NCBI GenBank assembly: GCA_958299035.1
Contig: CATQJL010000223.1
Span: forward strand, 12,634,293-12,698,292
Direction: 5' to 3'
DNA: 64,000 nt
Origin: Cylicocyclus nassatus
Lineage: Eukaryota > Nematoda > Chromadorea > Rhabditida > Strongylidae
In this document: piece by piece, positions 23,601-35,600 of the stretch
Position numbering within the stretch: the stretch's first letter is position 1
How the letters are laid out: each line of letters begins with the position of its first letter
Position numbers and translations under genes: made by a program
The notes under the pieces: model-generated
The model's database searches: none
Seen by the model: only the letters and a program-made list of their open reading frames with translations
What the model was told of the DNA's origin: nothing

Positions 23601-26600
23601 GGAGAAATGTTTGCAGCTTGAAGCTCTTAAAACCTTTCTTTGAGACCAAGCTCCCTTTGCTTCTTTGTTATAAGAGGCAGAGATGTGATTTCTGCGAAGT
23701 AAAAGCGGTTAAAAGTGGACTTCAAGCGAGCTTTTGTATAATTTAGCATTAAAACTGAGAAATTATCAACAGAAACACACTGCCGCATAAAGCTCCTGCA
23801 GCTTTCCTCCCTTCGAGACAAATTCTCCTCTGCTCTTTTTGATTCTTTAAGGCAGAAGTACGATTTTGTTTTCGCAATTCGATCTTTATATCATACTTGT
23901 GGCCATTGCTGTTAAAATCTTGTTGCCGTAGATTGGTTATCCTACTGGTGCTCAGTTTCCCTTTCACAGTTGAACCATATTTCGCCAAAGTATCTTTGCG
24001 GTGTGGCTTTGGATGCGTCCAGTTTCTGTAGTGTTTATTTTATATGCATGGTTCTGCTTCAATTGTATCCTTGACCGGTGCTTATCTTGAATAACCCTGT
24101 AATGTGTGAAAGTGGAACTCCAGATTAACCGCAACAGGGAGGAAAAAGCGTGGAAGATGGAAAGCGTGGGCGTTTGCGTTTAAAATACCAAGAATTTGAT
24201 GATTTTGCGCTTCTATGACAAAAGCGGCCAGCTACGGCTACGGGCTGCTGGCGGCTACTGCGGGCTGCTATGGGCTGCCAGTGGCTGCTACGGGCGGCTG
24301 CCGCCGCGGTATGAAGGCACTTTTATGGCAATACTAAAAGATATAAACCCCGCTGAAGCTTTCTATCGGATAATCTAGCAAGAAGGTCTGCTGTGAAGCC
24401 CGTGGCTCTGTCCTTCTTTTGAGACCAGCCAAAAGCCTTCTGCTTTTCTGCTTTTGGGTGCCAAAGCATAACTTTCGCGAATTAGGCGCGGTTAACATGG
24501 ATTTCAAGGATTTTTTTATAACTTAGCCTTGAAAACAAGGAATTGTTGGGAAAGATGTCCTGCGGCAGTAGCGACCCTATTGTCGCTATCAAGTGGGTAG
24601 GGGCAGAAGGAAATGGACTTCCATTTTCTCAACGATTTTTGGCGAAACGTAACTATGTAGTCGTAGGAGTAAAATCATGCTCTCAAGCAAACTTTTTACA
24701 ATGGTAATTCTCAAATCATCTGCGCTGTTCTTATTGCAAAGCTCCTTTACTTTGCTATTGAGAGCACAAGAATTTTTGCTTGAAGTGGATTTCAAGAAGG
24801 TTTTTTTTATAAATTAGCCTTGAAAACAAGGAAGACTTAACAAAAATGTCCCGCGGCAGTACGACCCTATGGGTTGCTAGCAAGTGGGTTGGGGCAGATA
24901 CATTGATAACTATCTGCGTGCAACTCAAAATGGCAAGGAAATGGACTTCCATTTTCTCAACGACTTTTGGCGAAACGTAAATATGTAGTCGTAGGAGTAA
25001 AATCATGCTCTCAAGCAAACTTTTTACAATGGTAACTCTCAAATCATCTGCGCTGTTCTTATTGCAAAGCTCCTTTACTTTGTTACTGAGAAAAGAATTT
25101 TTGGTTGAAGTGGTTTTCAAGAAGGTTTTTTATAACTTAGCCTTGAAAACAAGGAAGTCTTAACAAAAATGTCCCGCGACAGTACGACCCTACGGGTCGC
25201 TAGCAAGTGGGTTGGGGCAGATACATTGATAACTTCTGCATGCAACTAGAAATAGCGCCTTGAAAACAAGGAATTGTTCGGAAAAATGTCCTGCGGCAGT
25301 ACCTACCCTAGGGGTCGGATGCGGTGCAGGAGGAACCAAGGGCCTGCCGCCTGTAGCCGTAGGAGATAATTAGGAGGGCGAGCGCTGTGGAGAAGATTTT
25401 GGCAAGGATCCAGGAAAACTTGGTTAGGACATCCATTAGAAACAAACCCTTATAACTCTCCTTGGAATCAAGTTTCAAGGATACGAAGGACAGATTTGAA
25501 ATCAGTAATGAAATGCGCATTTTTCAATATTACGCTTACCGGATAGTTGAACAACTCTGTCTCGCAACTATTTTTAACAAAAACTGTGCCTTCAAAATTC
25601 ACCACTCTAAACTGAAATTTCAAGCTAAATGTTGGGTGGAAATTCCAACTGAATTATAGTGAAATTTTTGGATACGAAGTTGAAAGCATGAAATGGTAAC
25701 AAGGAAATAATGTTAGCTAAGTTGCATGTGATGAACTTTTGCTACTGTGTACGACCTAAAGGATTACCGACATAGTTTCAATGGCAAATCTTATGAAGTC
25801 TCTAATGTCAAAATCTAAAATCAGAATGGGTTTAAAGCTATGAGACAAACTGCACATTGCATTTTGACACAAACCTCCAGATGTGTTCTTATGACATTTC
25901 AATTGCTTTTCATTGAATCAAAAGGTAAAATAATTCTTTATCCCGAAGAAGAATTCTGAATAAAAACCCCGGACTTCAACAACTTGAAACTTCGAAATTC
26001 AAAACAAAAAGTTTCTGTAAGGTAGTTGACTTTTATTACCACTATAATTCCAAATTTTCATTTACTTTTAGGCCCTGTGAATGCGCCTTCCAATTTGCAT
26101 TACAAATATTTTTTTTAAATTTTTCAAAGTCATCTCCAGGCGAAGTTATGAAGATTTCTTCCTAAAAGATGTCCTTGCCGAGTTTTCTTGGATCCCTGCC
26201 AAAATATTCTCCACAGCGCTCGCGCTTTTAATTATCTCCTGCGGATACAGGCGGCAGCCCTTTGGTTCCTCCTGCACCACCCCCTTAGGGGTCGCTATCA
26301 AGTGGGTTGGGGCAGATACATTGATAACTATCTGCGTGCAACTCAAAATGGCAAGGAAATGGACTTCCATTTTCTCAACGATTTTTGGCGAAACGTAAAT
26401 AGGTAATCGTAAGAGTAAAATCATGCTCTCAAGCAAACTTTTTACAATAGTAAATCTCAAATCATCTGCGCTGTTCTTCTTGCGAAGCTCCTTTACTTTT
26501 CCGCTATTGAGAGCACAAGAATTTTTGCATGAAGTGGATTTCAAGAAGGTTTTTTATAAATTAGCCTTGAAAACAAGGAAGTCTCAACAAAAATGCTTCG

Positions 26601-29600
26601 CGGCAGTACGACCCTACGGGTCGCTAGCAAGTGAGTTGGGGCGGATACACTGATTACTGTTTGCGTGCAACTAAAAATAGCAAGAGAATGAGTTCCCATT
26701 TTCTCAACGGTCTTTCTCGCAATGCAAGTAGTAGTGGAAGAAGGATCAGGCTCATTTCAAGATTTCATTTCAAGATCACTTCCATTTTCTCAGCGATCTT
26801 GGGGCAACGTAAGTACGTAGTAGTAGAAGTAAGATTATGCTTTCAAGGAAACTTTTCATGGTGATTGCTCCCAAATCATCTACGCTGTTCTTCTTGCAAG
26901 TACCCGATTCAGATACCACAGCTACTAAACATGAAGATCACCTCAGCAGTCATCTATGTATTAGGTCGTGTAATAAGTTCTGTCCCTTTTCTTGTTTTAG
27001 TTTTTCCACGACAACATTGATAAATTTGAGATAAAGTGTATATGCTTTTGAAAGCTCCAAGTCTGCCCTGCAGGCTCATATGCATCATTCTCGAACATAG
27101 CAAGAACTTGAAAAAGATTTTTATCACTGAAACAAAAAATCCAAAGAGCCGAAAAATCAATTTTCGACACCTTTTTTCCTCCAAATTTTTCTCGCTTTTC
27201 GTTGGTAAAACTTATCAAACAAGCTTGAGAACAAGCAAAACAATCTATTAGACTCTTACGCTTCATTCTATCACTGTTTGCTCTTGTTCCCTTCCTTCCA
27301 CCGATTATTTAATGATTTTTTTTTCAAAAGTCGGCAAAGCAAGACTTTGTTCACGCCGCCGCAAACCCAAGCTGTGTGGCTCCCAAGATTCGGATTTTGA
27401 GTATTTAGCCTATGAATTCGTTAATTTTGGAGCCACAAACCATTCCTTCTGTCTTTTCTGGACGATCCGCCTACCATCCTCCCTCAGGGTACCTTCAGAT
27501 GATGCCTAACGTCAACGTCAAAAAGGCGTTGAAAAGAAGACTTTTCTAAAGTTTACAGAAATGATTTTTGAAAAGTTTTGGCAGTCTTGAAGTGCAGTAG
27601 AAGCTATAGATTCTTTGCTTACGTGTAGCAAATTTTTCGAGCTCATTCGTAGGCATTCTGACTGATTTGGAGGGCAACGTAACGTAGTTGTCGAAAATGG
27701 ATTTTTTCCCTGTTTGATTTTCCAAATTTGACGCTGTAAAACTCTTTCAAGTCTTCTGATGTAAAAAACCGAAATGGAAGTTTTAGTAGAGAAGGCTCAG
27801 AGCTTTCGAGTGCATATAAAAAATTTGCAGAACATCGCGCAAAGTGTTAGGAAACAATCGAAAGAAAAAATGGGACAGAACTTATTACAGAACCTAATAG
27901 AACAGCTTTCAACCCGAAACTCAGGCTGACTTTCAGGAACTGTGTAACGGCCGCTAACACATCAAGCTTCGCGATCATACACAGTCCTATACTCTCCTTA
28001 TTACGCCTCGCCAAGAAACGGTCATTTCTTAAAGCAAAACCAAAGCTTGCTCAAAGCTTTTTCTTGGACATTCTTAGCAAAAATGTCCTGTCGCATGAAA
28101 CCTCTGGGTATTCAAGAGTGTATTTTAAGCGAGCTTTTACATGATTTAGCATTGAAACTGAGAAGTCCTTAGCCTAAATGTGCAGCCGCATAAAGTCCTT
28201 TGAAGCCTTCCTTTCTTCGAGACTTATGCTTTTTTAAGCAGAAGTACGGTTTTCGCAATATAAAAGCGGCCAAAATGAATTTCAAGCCTTTCCTGAATTC
28301 AGCACTGAAACCTAGAGAATCATATCAATCTCCTGCCGCGTGAACACTAAGTCTTTTTTTCCATTAAGACAAACTCCCTCTGCTGTGTTGTTTTTATTGG
28401 CAAAAGTAGGGATCTTACTATATTTCATAAAGTAGAGGCCGCTAAAAATAAATGCAGCAAGTTCTGTGAATTTTCACATTACTAGTTGGAAGAAATGTTT
28501 TCGGGTGGATTTGTTGAGTCTTTTCTTTCAGCAGACCGAGTTTCCTCTGCTCATTTGTTTTTAGAGGCAAAAACAATATTTTTATTTTGTAAAAGCATCC
28601 AAAAGTAAGTATTTAACAGGTTTTTGTGAGAATCAGCATTTAATCCAAGAAATTTAGCAAAATGTTCCTAAAAATTTAGGAAAATGTACTACCTACCGCA
28701 TGAATCGACTGATTCTTTTCTTCCAACGAGACGTAGCTCCCCCTGTTTTTCTATTTCCAGAGGCAAAAACGATATTTTCAAAATCAAGCATTCACAAGGT
28801 GTAAAAGCATTCAAAAGGTGAGGTTTAAGCGAATCCCCGTAAAATTCTTATTTTCCTAACCTTCATATTGTTCAAAATCATAATGTGCTTTTCGAAAACT
28901 AATGATTGTAAGAAGTTAGGCAAGATAGGGAGCAAAATGGGCGACATTTCCGAATTATGATAGCAAGTGGGGGTCAGACATTGGCACTAACTCGGTAGTC
29001 TGGAATCAATTTTTCGTTGTTGTTTGAGCTCAGCACATGACACGCACTTGATCCACTTCTTGCTTGTTTATGAATGAGGAGGTGATCTTTGACGAGTGTT
29101 GCCCATATTTGCACTTTCCATGCGGAGCAAGCTCTATAATTTGCACTTAAAGTGCATACAGTCTGGAAACTAACTACGAACGCCGTCAACTCTACGTCGC
29201 TGTTATGCAAAGTATGTGGATCCTCCTTGAGTGCATGCGCTCCCCTGTACTCTCTCGGCGTTTCTCTGCACATCTGGGTTAGTTCATGTATCGCAGTTAT
29301 ATTTCGCCGCCGCATAATCTGGACTGTCCTCATTGTCGGGAATCTGCTGTTAACACTGTAAGAGAACACATAGCACAACGGTAAAGCATATGGGGGAGGA
29401 GAGTACTCTCGTCGCATCGCTTTGGCAGTTACCAAAAGATATTATAGTAAGATATCAGTGCTTACCCCCCTCCCCCCGGGAATGGGTCGCGAACTTTTTG
29501 AAAGTTACTTAAATGTGCTATAAAAGTGCAGAGGACTTGTAATTACTTGTAAATAATTTAAATAATTTTCAAAAATTCAAATTAGCCTTGTAAAAAATTA

Positions 29601-32600
29601 TTTTTCGGGGCGTGGCTGCCGCCACGCCCCCTTTTTCTGAAATTTTGGGGTCAGGGGCCCTGAAAAATTTTGGGAAACATCCCAAAAAAATTTTCGGAGT
29701 GCGTGGCTGACGCCACGCACCTTCATTGGAAAAAATTTTTTGCCCCCCCCCGAGCCGAAATCCTGGGTACGCCACTGATCGATATATATATATAACGATG
29801 CAGCGTTACACAACGACGAAAGGGAACTGTGCCAACAACAGCAAGTACTAGGTGAAATTGATATTTTTAGTTATGGGCGGTATTTACCAATCTTCCGTAT
29901 GGGTAAGGGTTCCCATCCGTTACCCGCCGGGCACGGGCGCCCGCACCCGCGATGCCTTATTTTGAATGTTACTCGGGCAAGAGCTCGGTCTGCCGGTATG
30001 AGGTTAAATAGGATGCCTGCTGGCGCACCAAGTACGCCTGCGACGCGCTCTTAGAGTGCGCCGTTTAAATGCTTCTTTTCATTATTTCCGCTTGAACTCA
30101 ATGCGCGCACGTTGTTTTTTTTTTTGAAGAAGCATCTGTAGGTATTGGGAATTTTTAGGTTTGAACACTAGAACTTCATCTATTTATATATGCACAAAGC
30201 GTGCCACATTTTGGACAAGAAAACGAATACGTTCAAAGCCTGAACAGGGATGGACAAACAAACAGAAAAAAAATCTACCAACAGATCAAGTCCGGCTCCC
30301 AGATGTGTTGAGAATAAGGGAGGGCGAAGCTTGTTTGGACATTTACGAATGTATCAGTAAGAAGCCCGGTGGAGTTTGTCTCATGCCCCCTACTTGTAAC
30401 AAAATGCTCTTAGACTACTTAACTAAAGCAATGTATTTGCGGGAACCGCGTGTGTTGATAAATATGCCCGACTTATCCTGGGGAGAGAACAGAACTCCAA
30501 GGTAATATAGCGCAACGAGATGAACAGGCCTGACAAGCTATTCCCGAAGTAACGGAGGGGCGAATTGGACTGTAATCAACGGGTTGGAGAAGTAAAGATC
30601 GAAACAACGAATGATTTTACCGATGGAAGAGAGAGCATGGTTACAAATTTGGGCTAGCGAGCTGTATACTAGATTTAGATGTCAAACTAACATTGTGTTA
30701 AGATGACAGCTGCTAAAAGAAATCTTTCAAGACCAATAATTGTATTGAAGCACGATTTTTGATCTTTTTCATTCGGTGCATAGACAGGGCTCAGACGATA
30801 GATTCATTGCACGTGGCTAAAGTTTGATCATATGAATGCTAGATTAGCACTTTCTGTAAAGATTTCATTTAAATTCAGAATTAGCGTTCAAAAGCGCTGT
30901 TATTACATGCTAAAAGTTCTTTCGGCAAAAATTGCATCAGTTTCGTCGCACGATAGAAGAATTCGTAATTTAATAAACTTGATTTCTTACGCCTCATTTT
31001 GTTGCTGATAAATAGAGAAACAACCAGCTCTTCCATAGGTAGGTTTGAAACCCAGTACTTGAAAGGCCGCAGTTTGGTCTCCTCTCTGAAAGCTAATACT
31101 GGCTCATGAACAAGCCTACGGTAAGCGAGACCTTTGAAGGCAAGTCTTCGTAATCGCTCCTCATAGTTAGGCATTGATAGAGGATAAGTTGGGTTGGGAA
31201 AGCATCGGTAGAATAAGAGACGTTTGAAAACCTTCTGAAGGTTCTTCAAGGTTTGCTTGTGCTTCGCCAAGGAGGGACTCCATACCTGATTTGCATACTC
31301 CACTCTAGGTACACTAAAACTTTGTAGGGTTTCTAAAGTACTCTGGGGTCATCAACTGCAGCGTTGCGATAAATGAGGTAAACTACAGAGTTTGCGCAAG
31401 AGGCTAGGCTAGAGATTTGTGAGTCAGGTTTCAAAGATTGGTCAAAAAGTACTTCCGAATCCTTGACTGATGACGGTCAAATGCTTCAAACAAATCGAGA
31501 TAGATTACATTAGTTTCCTTATTGTAGAAAACAGCTCCCAGTCGTGGGTACCCGTTGTGTTACCGTGGATGCACCGCTAACAAAGCCATGCTGTTCAGTG
31601 GGTATGAGCTTTAATTTTTCGAACCGTTCAAAAAGTTCATCACGCATTATTCTTTCAAGGACTTTACATGCCACCGAATTAATACTTATGGGTCTAAATT
31701 CAGTTACGGACAGTGGTTTGGCTAATTTTGGAAGGAGTAACGATGGCTTCCTTCCAAATGTTAGGTACTTGTCCGCAGATAGAACAAATATTGAACATAT
31801 GAGAAAGAGGAACTGAGAAATCTTTCGCAATTTTTGAGCAGAATTTGAGGCAGTCCGTCAAAAGGTCTAAATGTTGACTGTTTCAAAGTCCTCAATAAGC
31901 ATTCAACCTTATAAGGCATGATGATAGGAGGTGTACATGCGTGGCTCAGAGGCGCTCCAAAAGATCACGAATCAGAAGTGTTTGAAAAGAAGTGTTCGCA
32001 AAAAATTCGGTCAAAGCCTTTGCTTTATCTTGGTCCGCAAGGCATGTTGTACCTGACATATTCGCCAAGGCACCATGGTTTTTGATAGATGTTTTTTGAC
32101 GGATATACGAAAAGAGGTTTCTGGAATGTTTAGAGAAAGCCAGGCGTTTCTCATAGTTTGCAAATTCTTGATATGATATGTTACCTCTGAGCAAACCTTC
32201 TTGTAAAGCGGGCTGTTATATCTAAATTCTCTGAAAAGCCTTTCTTTTTGGAAAATGAGCGACAGTATATGGCCAGGGTACTTGAGATGTCCGACCTTAC
32301 GAAACTCGAAAGGAGTGTGAGCTGCCATTAGTCTGTACATAATGCAACAGAATCCATAGTACACATGAAGGATTCATATTGATCGAAGCAGTTTCCTAAT
32401 CTACGAGTTGTAGTTCTGCTTTGCTTGCATCAAAATCAATTCTAGAGAAACGAGGAGTTGGGATAAGGGTGCATTTTGGGGCACTAAATTTGTAACGGAA
32501 TTCAGCAATTTTATGGTCAGCTGTTCCAAAAAGTGCTCTCACCAATACTTTGTCCATAGAACCAACATGTGCTAAGACTAAATCAAGAAGGGCATCTTCA

Positions 32601-35600
32601 CGTATCGGCTTTTCCACAAATTGGTGTAGGTTTAGGTTATGGAAGAATTTGAGAAATTTGTGGGCTAGGGGATAATATTGGTGTTGTAAGTTGGTTGGGT
32701 ACCTTATAAAAAGATTGAAATCACCGACGATCAGAACTTCATTTGTAGCGAGAGCGCAGGCGGAAAAGAGATCCAGGAGAACGTTATCAGATTCATGGTC
32801 AGTGCTAGGAGGTCGATAGACACATATCATGCGTAGTTTAGCAAGTGATCGGGATTGGTAGAGGTCGATCGCTATTACCCTAATTTCACGCGTATAAGGC
32901 TCACTTTTTTCGATATTTCGACCAAGCCCCTCAGTCGCTTTAAATTATTTCGGAAGGCGATCTTCATCCGTAGGATTCTCTTAAGCAATATACAGCAAGG
33001 CATAGGGTCCTTTGGTTGCGAACTTCTTTGGCGTATTAGGGCTGGTCGACTTTGGAAAAAAATCCCCGCGTCTTGTACGCGTGAAATTAGGGTACTTCGT
33101 AGTTGCGGTGAGGGTTTATATCAATTTTCTCGCGCAGAAGTTCGAGTTAACCAGAGTGCAAACTCCGCCGCTTTTTTTTACACAGTTTATCACAACGAAA
33201 GATAATATATGGCAAATCAGACATAATTTCGGCATCGGTTATTTTATATGATAACCATATTTCGGTAATGAATAGAATGTCGGGACATTTAGTGAAAAGG
33301 AAAAGATGCAACTGGGATAATTTGTCCGGTAATGATCTCGAGTTGAAAAAAAGCATTCAAGAAAATTATTCCGACACTCAGTTTTCCTGGAACGCTGAAG
33401 CTGGTTGACGGCGAGTTTTTGATGGATTTTGGGAGGAGGATGTATTGATGTGAGAAAGCGAGCTAGCCAAAACCAGCTTACAAGGGAACCGTGTAGAGTC
33501 GAAGTGGCCTTTCCAGATGAGACCCATACTGCTTTGAAGAGTATTAAGCGGTGATTCCAAATCTGCCTTCCAAATCTGCCAAGCGCCTCTAGACGCCGAG
33601 TTGTGACCGTTCTTCGGAACGAACGAAAGCAAAATTTAGATAAAATTGATTGTTACAATCTTTCCAGCGCTCAGGTAAAGCAATGTTTAGTGTTAGCATA
33701 TTAAATAAAATGTATTCATTGCATAAACAGCTCTGATACTTGAAACTGGACCAATTGAGGAAATCTGGGCGATTTTGCTTCAGTTTTGCGTTCACTTTTT
33801 TGACCTGAAAAACGAGCATAACTCGGCGTCTAGAGGCGCTTGGCAGATTTGGAAGGCAGATTTGGAATCACCAATTAATGCTCTTCAAAGCAGTATGGGT
33901 CTCATCGGAAAGGCCACTTCGACTTGACACGGTCCTTGTTAGTTTATAAAGCACATACCTGTCTTCATAACTCCTGGACTGGTTCAATTTTTTCGCCTGC
34001 TCTCGCAAATTGCGTTCGTGATCCCTTTCCTGGGCCGTCATACTCCTTCTAATATAGATCTTCTTGAAATTTTGGGAATCTCGGAGTAATCGGGCTCGAG
34101 AAAGGGCAGAGCTCCAATGGCCTCTCGTAGGTAATTCAACCTTCACAAGGCGTGCCTTATCAATCGCACGATTACGCATTCGAAAGACCTTTACGGGTTT
34201 GCACTCTATATCTATTAGGTTGAGTCAACTTTTCGCGCAAACTTTCGAATATTTAGCAAATTGTGTAGAAGAGTGATAGAAGAAGAATGAGCGCTTTTCT
34301 GCTCTGCGTATGCGACAAAACGTGTGTTCTTGTACTCGTCCATTTTTCTTCGCTTATTTCTACTCAGACCTAATCCATTTGTTCCAGAATTCGCTGAGTA
34401 GTTCCATAGCTATCTGCCACAAATTAGGGAGCAGGAGCAATTTTGAAATTGCATAAATTAGAACTTGTTTCTTGTTTTTGATGATTTTGGGCGTCCTCAG
34501 CCCCTTTCGTTTTCCGTATCGTTGCTTCTCCGTTCTTTCTTCTACCTCGTTTCTGCTTGTGATGAGAAAAGCTGTGAACTTGAAGGGGGTTAAGGATTGA
34601 ACGCTGTTCTGCTTCATGGATCCGGGAAAATGGACCTTCGTGCGCTCGCCAACTTCTCTGCCATTTTTAGGCCTTCTTCATGTGTATTAGAAACCTGTCT
34701 ATGTCAATTTCAATACAGATGCGAGACTACGCAGCGTCTTGCTGGAACATATGAAGTAGGTCGGAACAAAAATAGCGATGAGAGAATAGACGAGCGCACG
34801 AAGGCCCATCTTTCCAGTTACATGAAACAGAAAAGCGCTCATTCTTCAATCCCGCTTCGAGTTTGAAGTTCTGCTGATTAAAAATGAAAGCGAGGTGGAG
34901 GAATGAGGCCAAAATGAGAGAAATCTGAAAGAAAAGAACGGTCAAAATGTTCCAACTTTCGCCGTTCAAAACGGTGCGGGGCGGCTGCAGCGCATGCAGC
35001 ACAGTTCTGGAACTATTTCCGCACAGTTCCAGCACAGTGCGAAAACTATGCAAGAACAGTTCTAGAACATGGGAATCAGTAACCCAGCCATAGATCGCAA
35101 GGCTGCCACTAAACACTAGTAGGAGTCGCAATGAGTGACAAAAGTGAAAAAGTTGGAAAAGAATAAAAATTTCAAAAAAAAACTCACGGAGTCGCATTAA
35201 GCAATCAAGCAATTCGATTAGCATTTTGATTTGAGCATGAAGTGTTTGCACTGTTTGACACGTGAGATTTGTTGCGCTTTTCTTCATAAGTTTTGTTATC
35301 ATCATAAATGTTGTCAGATATACCTACATCTAAATAATGCATTCAACGTTCTTTAATGAACTAGCTGCCTGCTAGTGTTTCACTCTACAAGGAAGTCGAC
35401 AGTTAAACACGAATTGCAGCTTATATCCACAGCGTGTATCCATTGTTGCTGACGAAAATGATTGATTTGCGGAATTTTGCGCAGTATATAGGATCTACGT
35501 TAAGGAATTGTTTAACCTTCATGTTGTAATAGCTCTCCAATTCTTTCGCTAAAATGCCATGCATATGAGCTGCCATATATGCGCCTCTGCTTGAATCTGC

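Larger units (their letters stand above)
19354..28975. repeat. decayed satellite-like block in the 19.8-kb intron
   Basis: Monomers of about 145-176 bp (marked by GTATGATTTCTGCGAAAT at 22303, 22449, 22622 and 23684) and longer units of about 331 bp (marked by AAATCATGCTCTCAAGCAAAC at 24671, 25002 and 26420) recur through this block. The two unit types share a TAGC-TTGAAA-C--GGAAG core and a CGGCAGTA or CCGCATGAAG end, so the longer ones look like two-monomer units. Many copies carry CGACCCTACGGGTCGCTAG and GTTGGGGCAGATACATTGA. At least three transposons have inserted into it. Confidence 0.7.
30170..33356 (-). mobile_element. degenerate CR1/Jockey-type LINE
   Basis: Minus-strand order: an apurinic-type endonuclease domain in two pieces (33356-33147 with ITEIWL; 32830-32396 with YRPP and VGDFN), a connecting region with a frameshift near 32100, the start of the reverse transcriptase ([17 protein letters not shown], then YLDLFEAFD), a C-terminal region with [11 protein letters not shown], and a 3' UTR ending GGCACGCTTTGTGCATATA. 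The catalytic palm with the [FY]xDD motif is missing between about 31480 and 31303. The copy is therefore dead. A second tail of this family is at 8341-8505. Confidence 0.85.

Noticed and set aside
24755..26653. Several similar 65-132 codon frames sharing an [19 protein letters not shown] run
   Set aside because: They are the 331-bp satellite unit read in one frame; the repeats, not a protein, explain the similarity.
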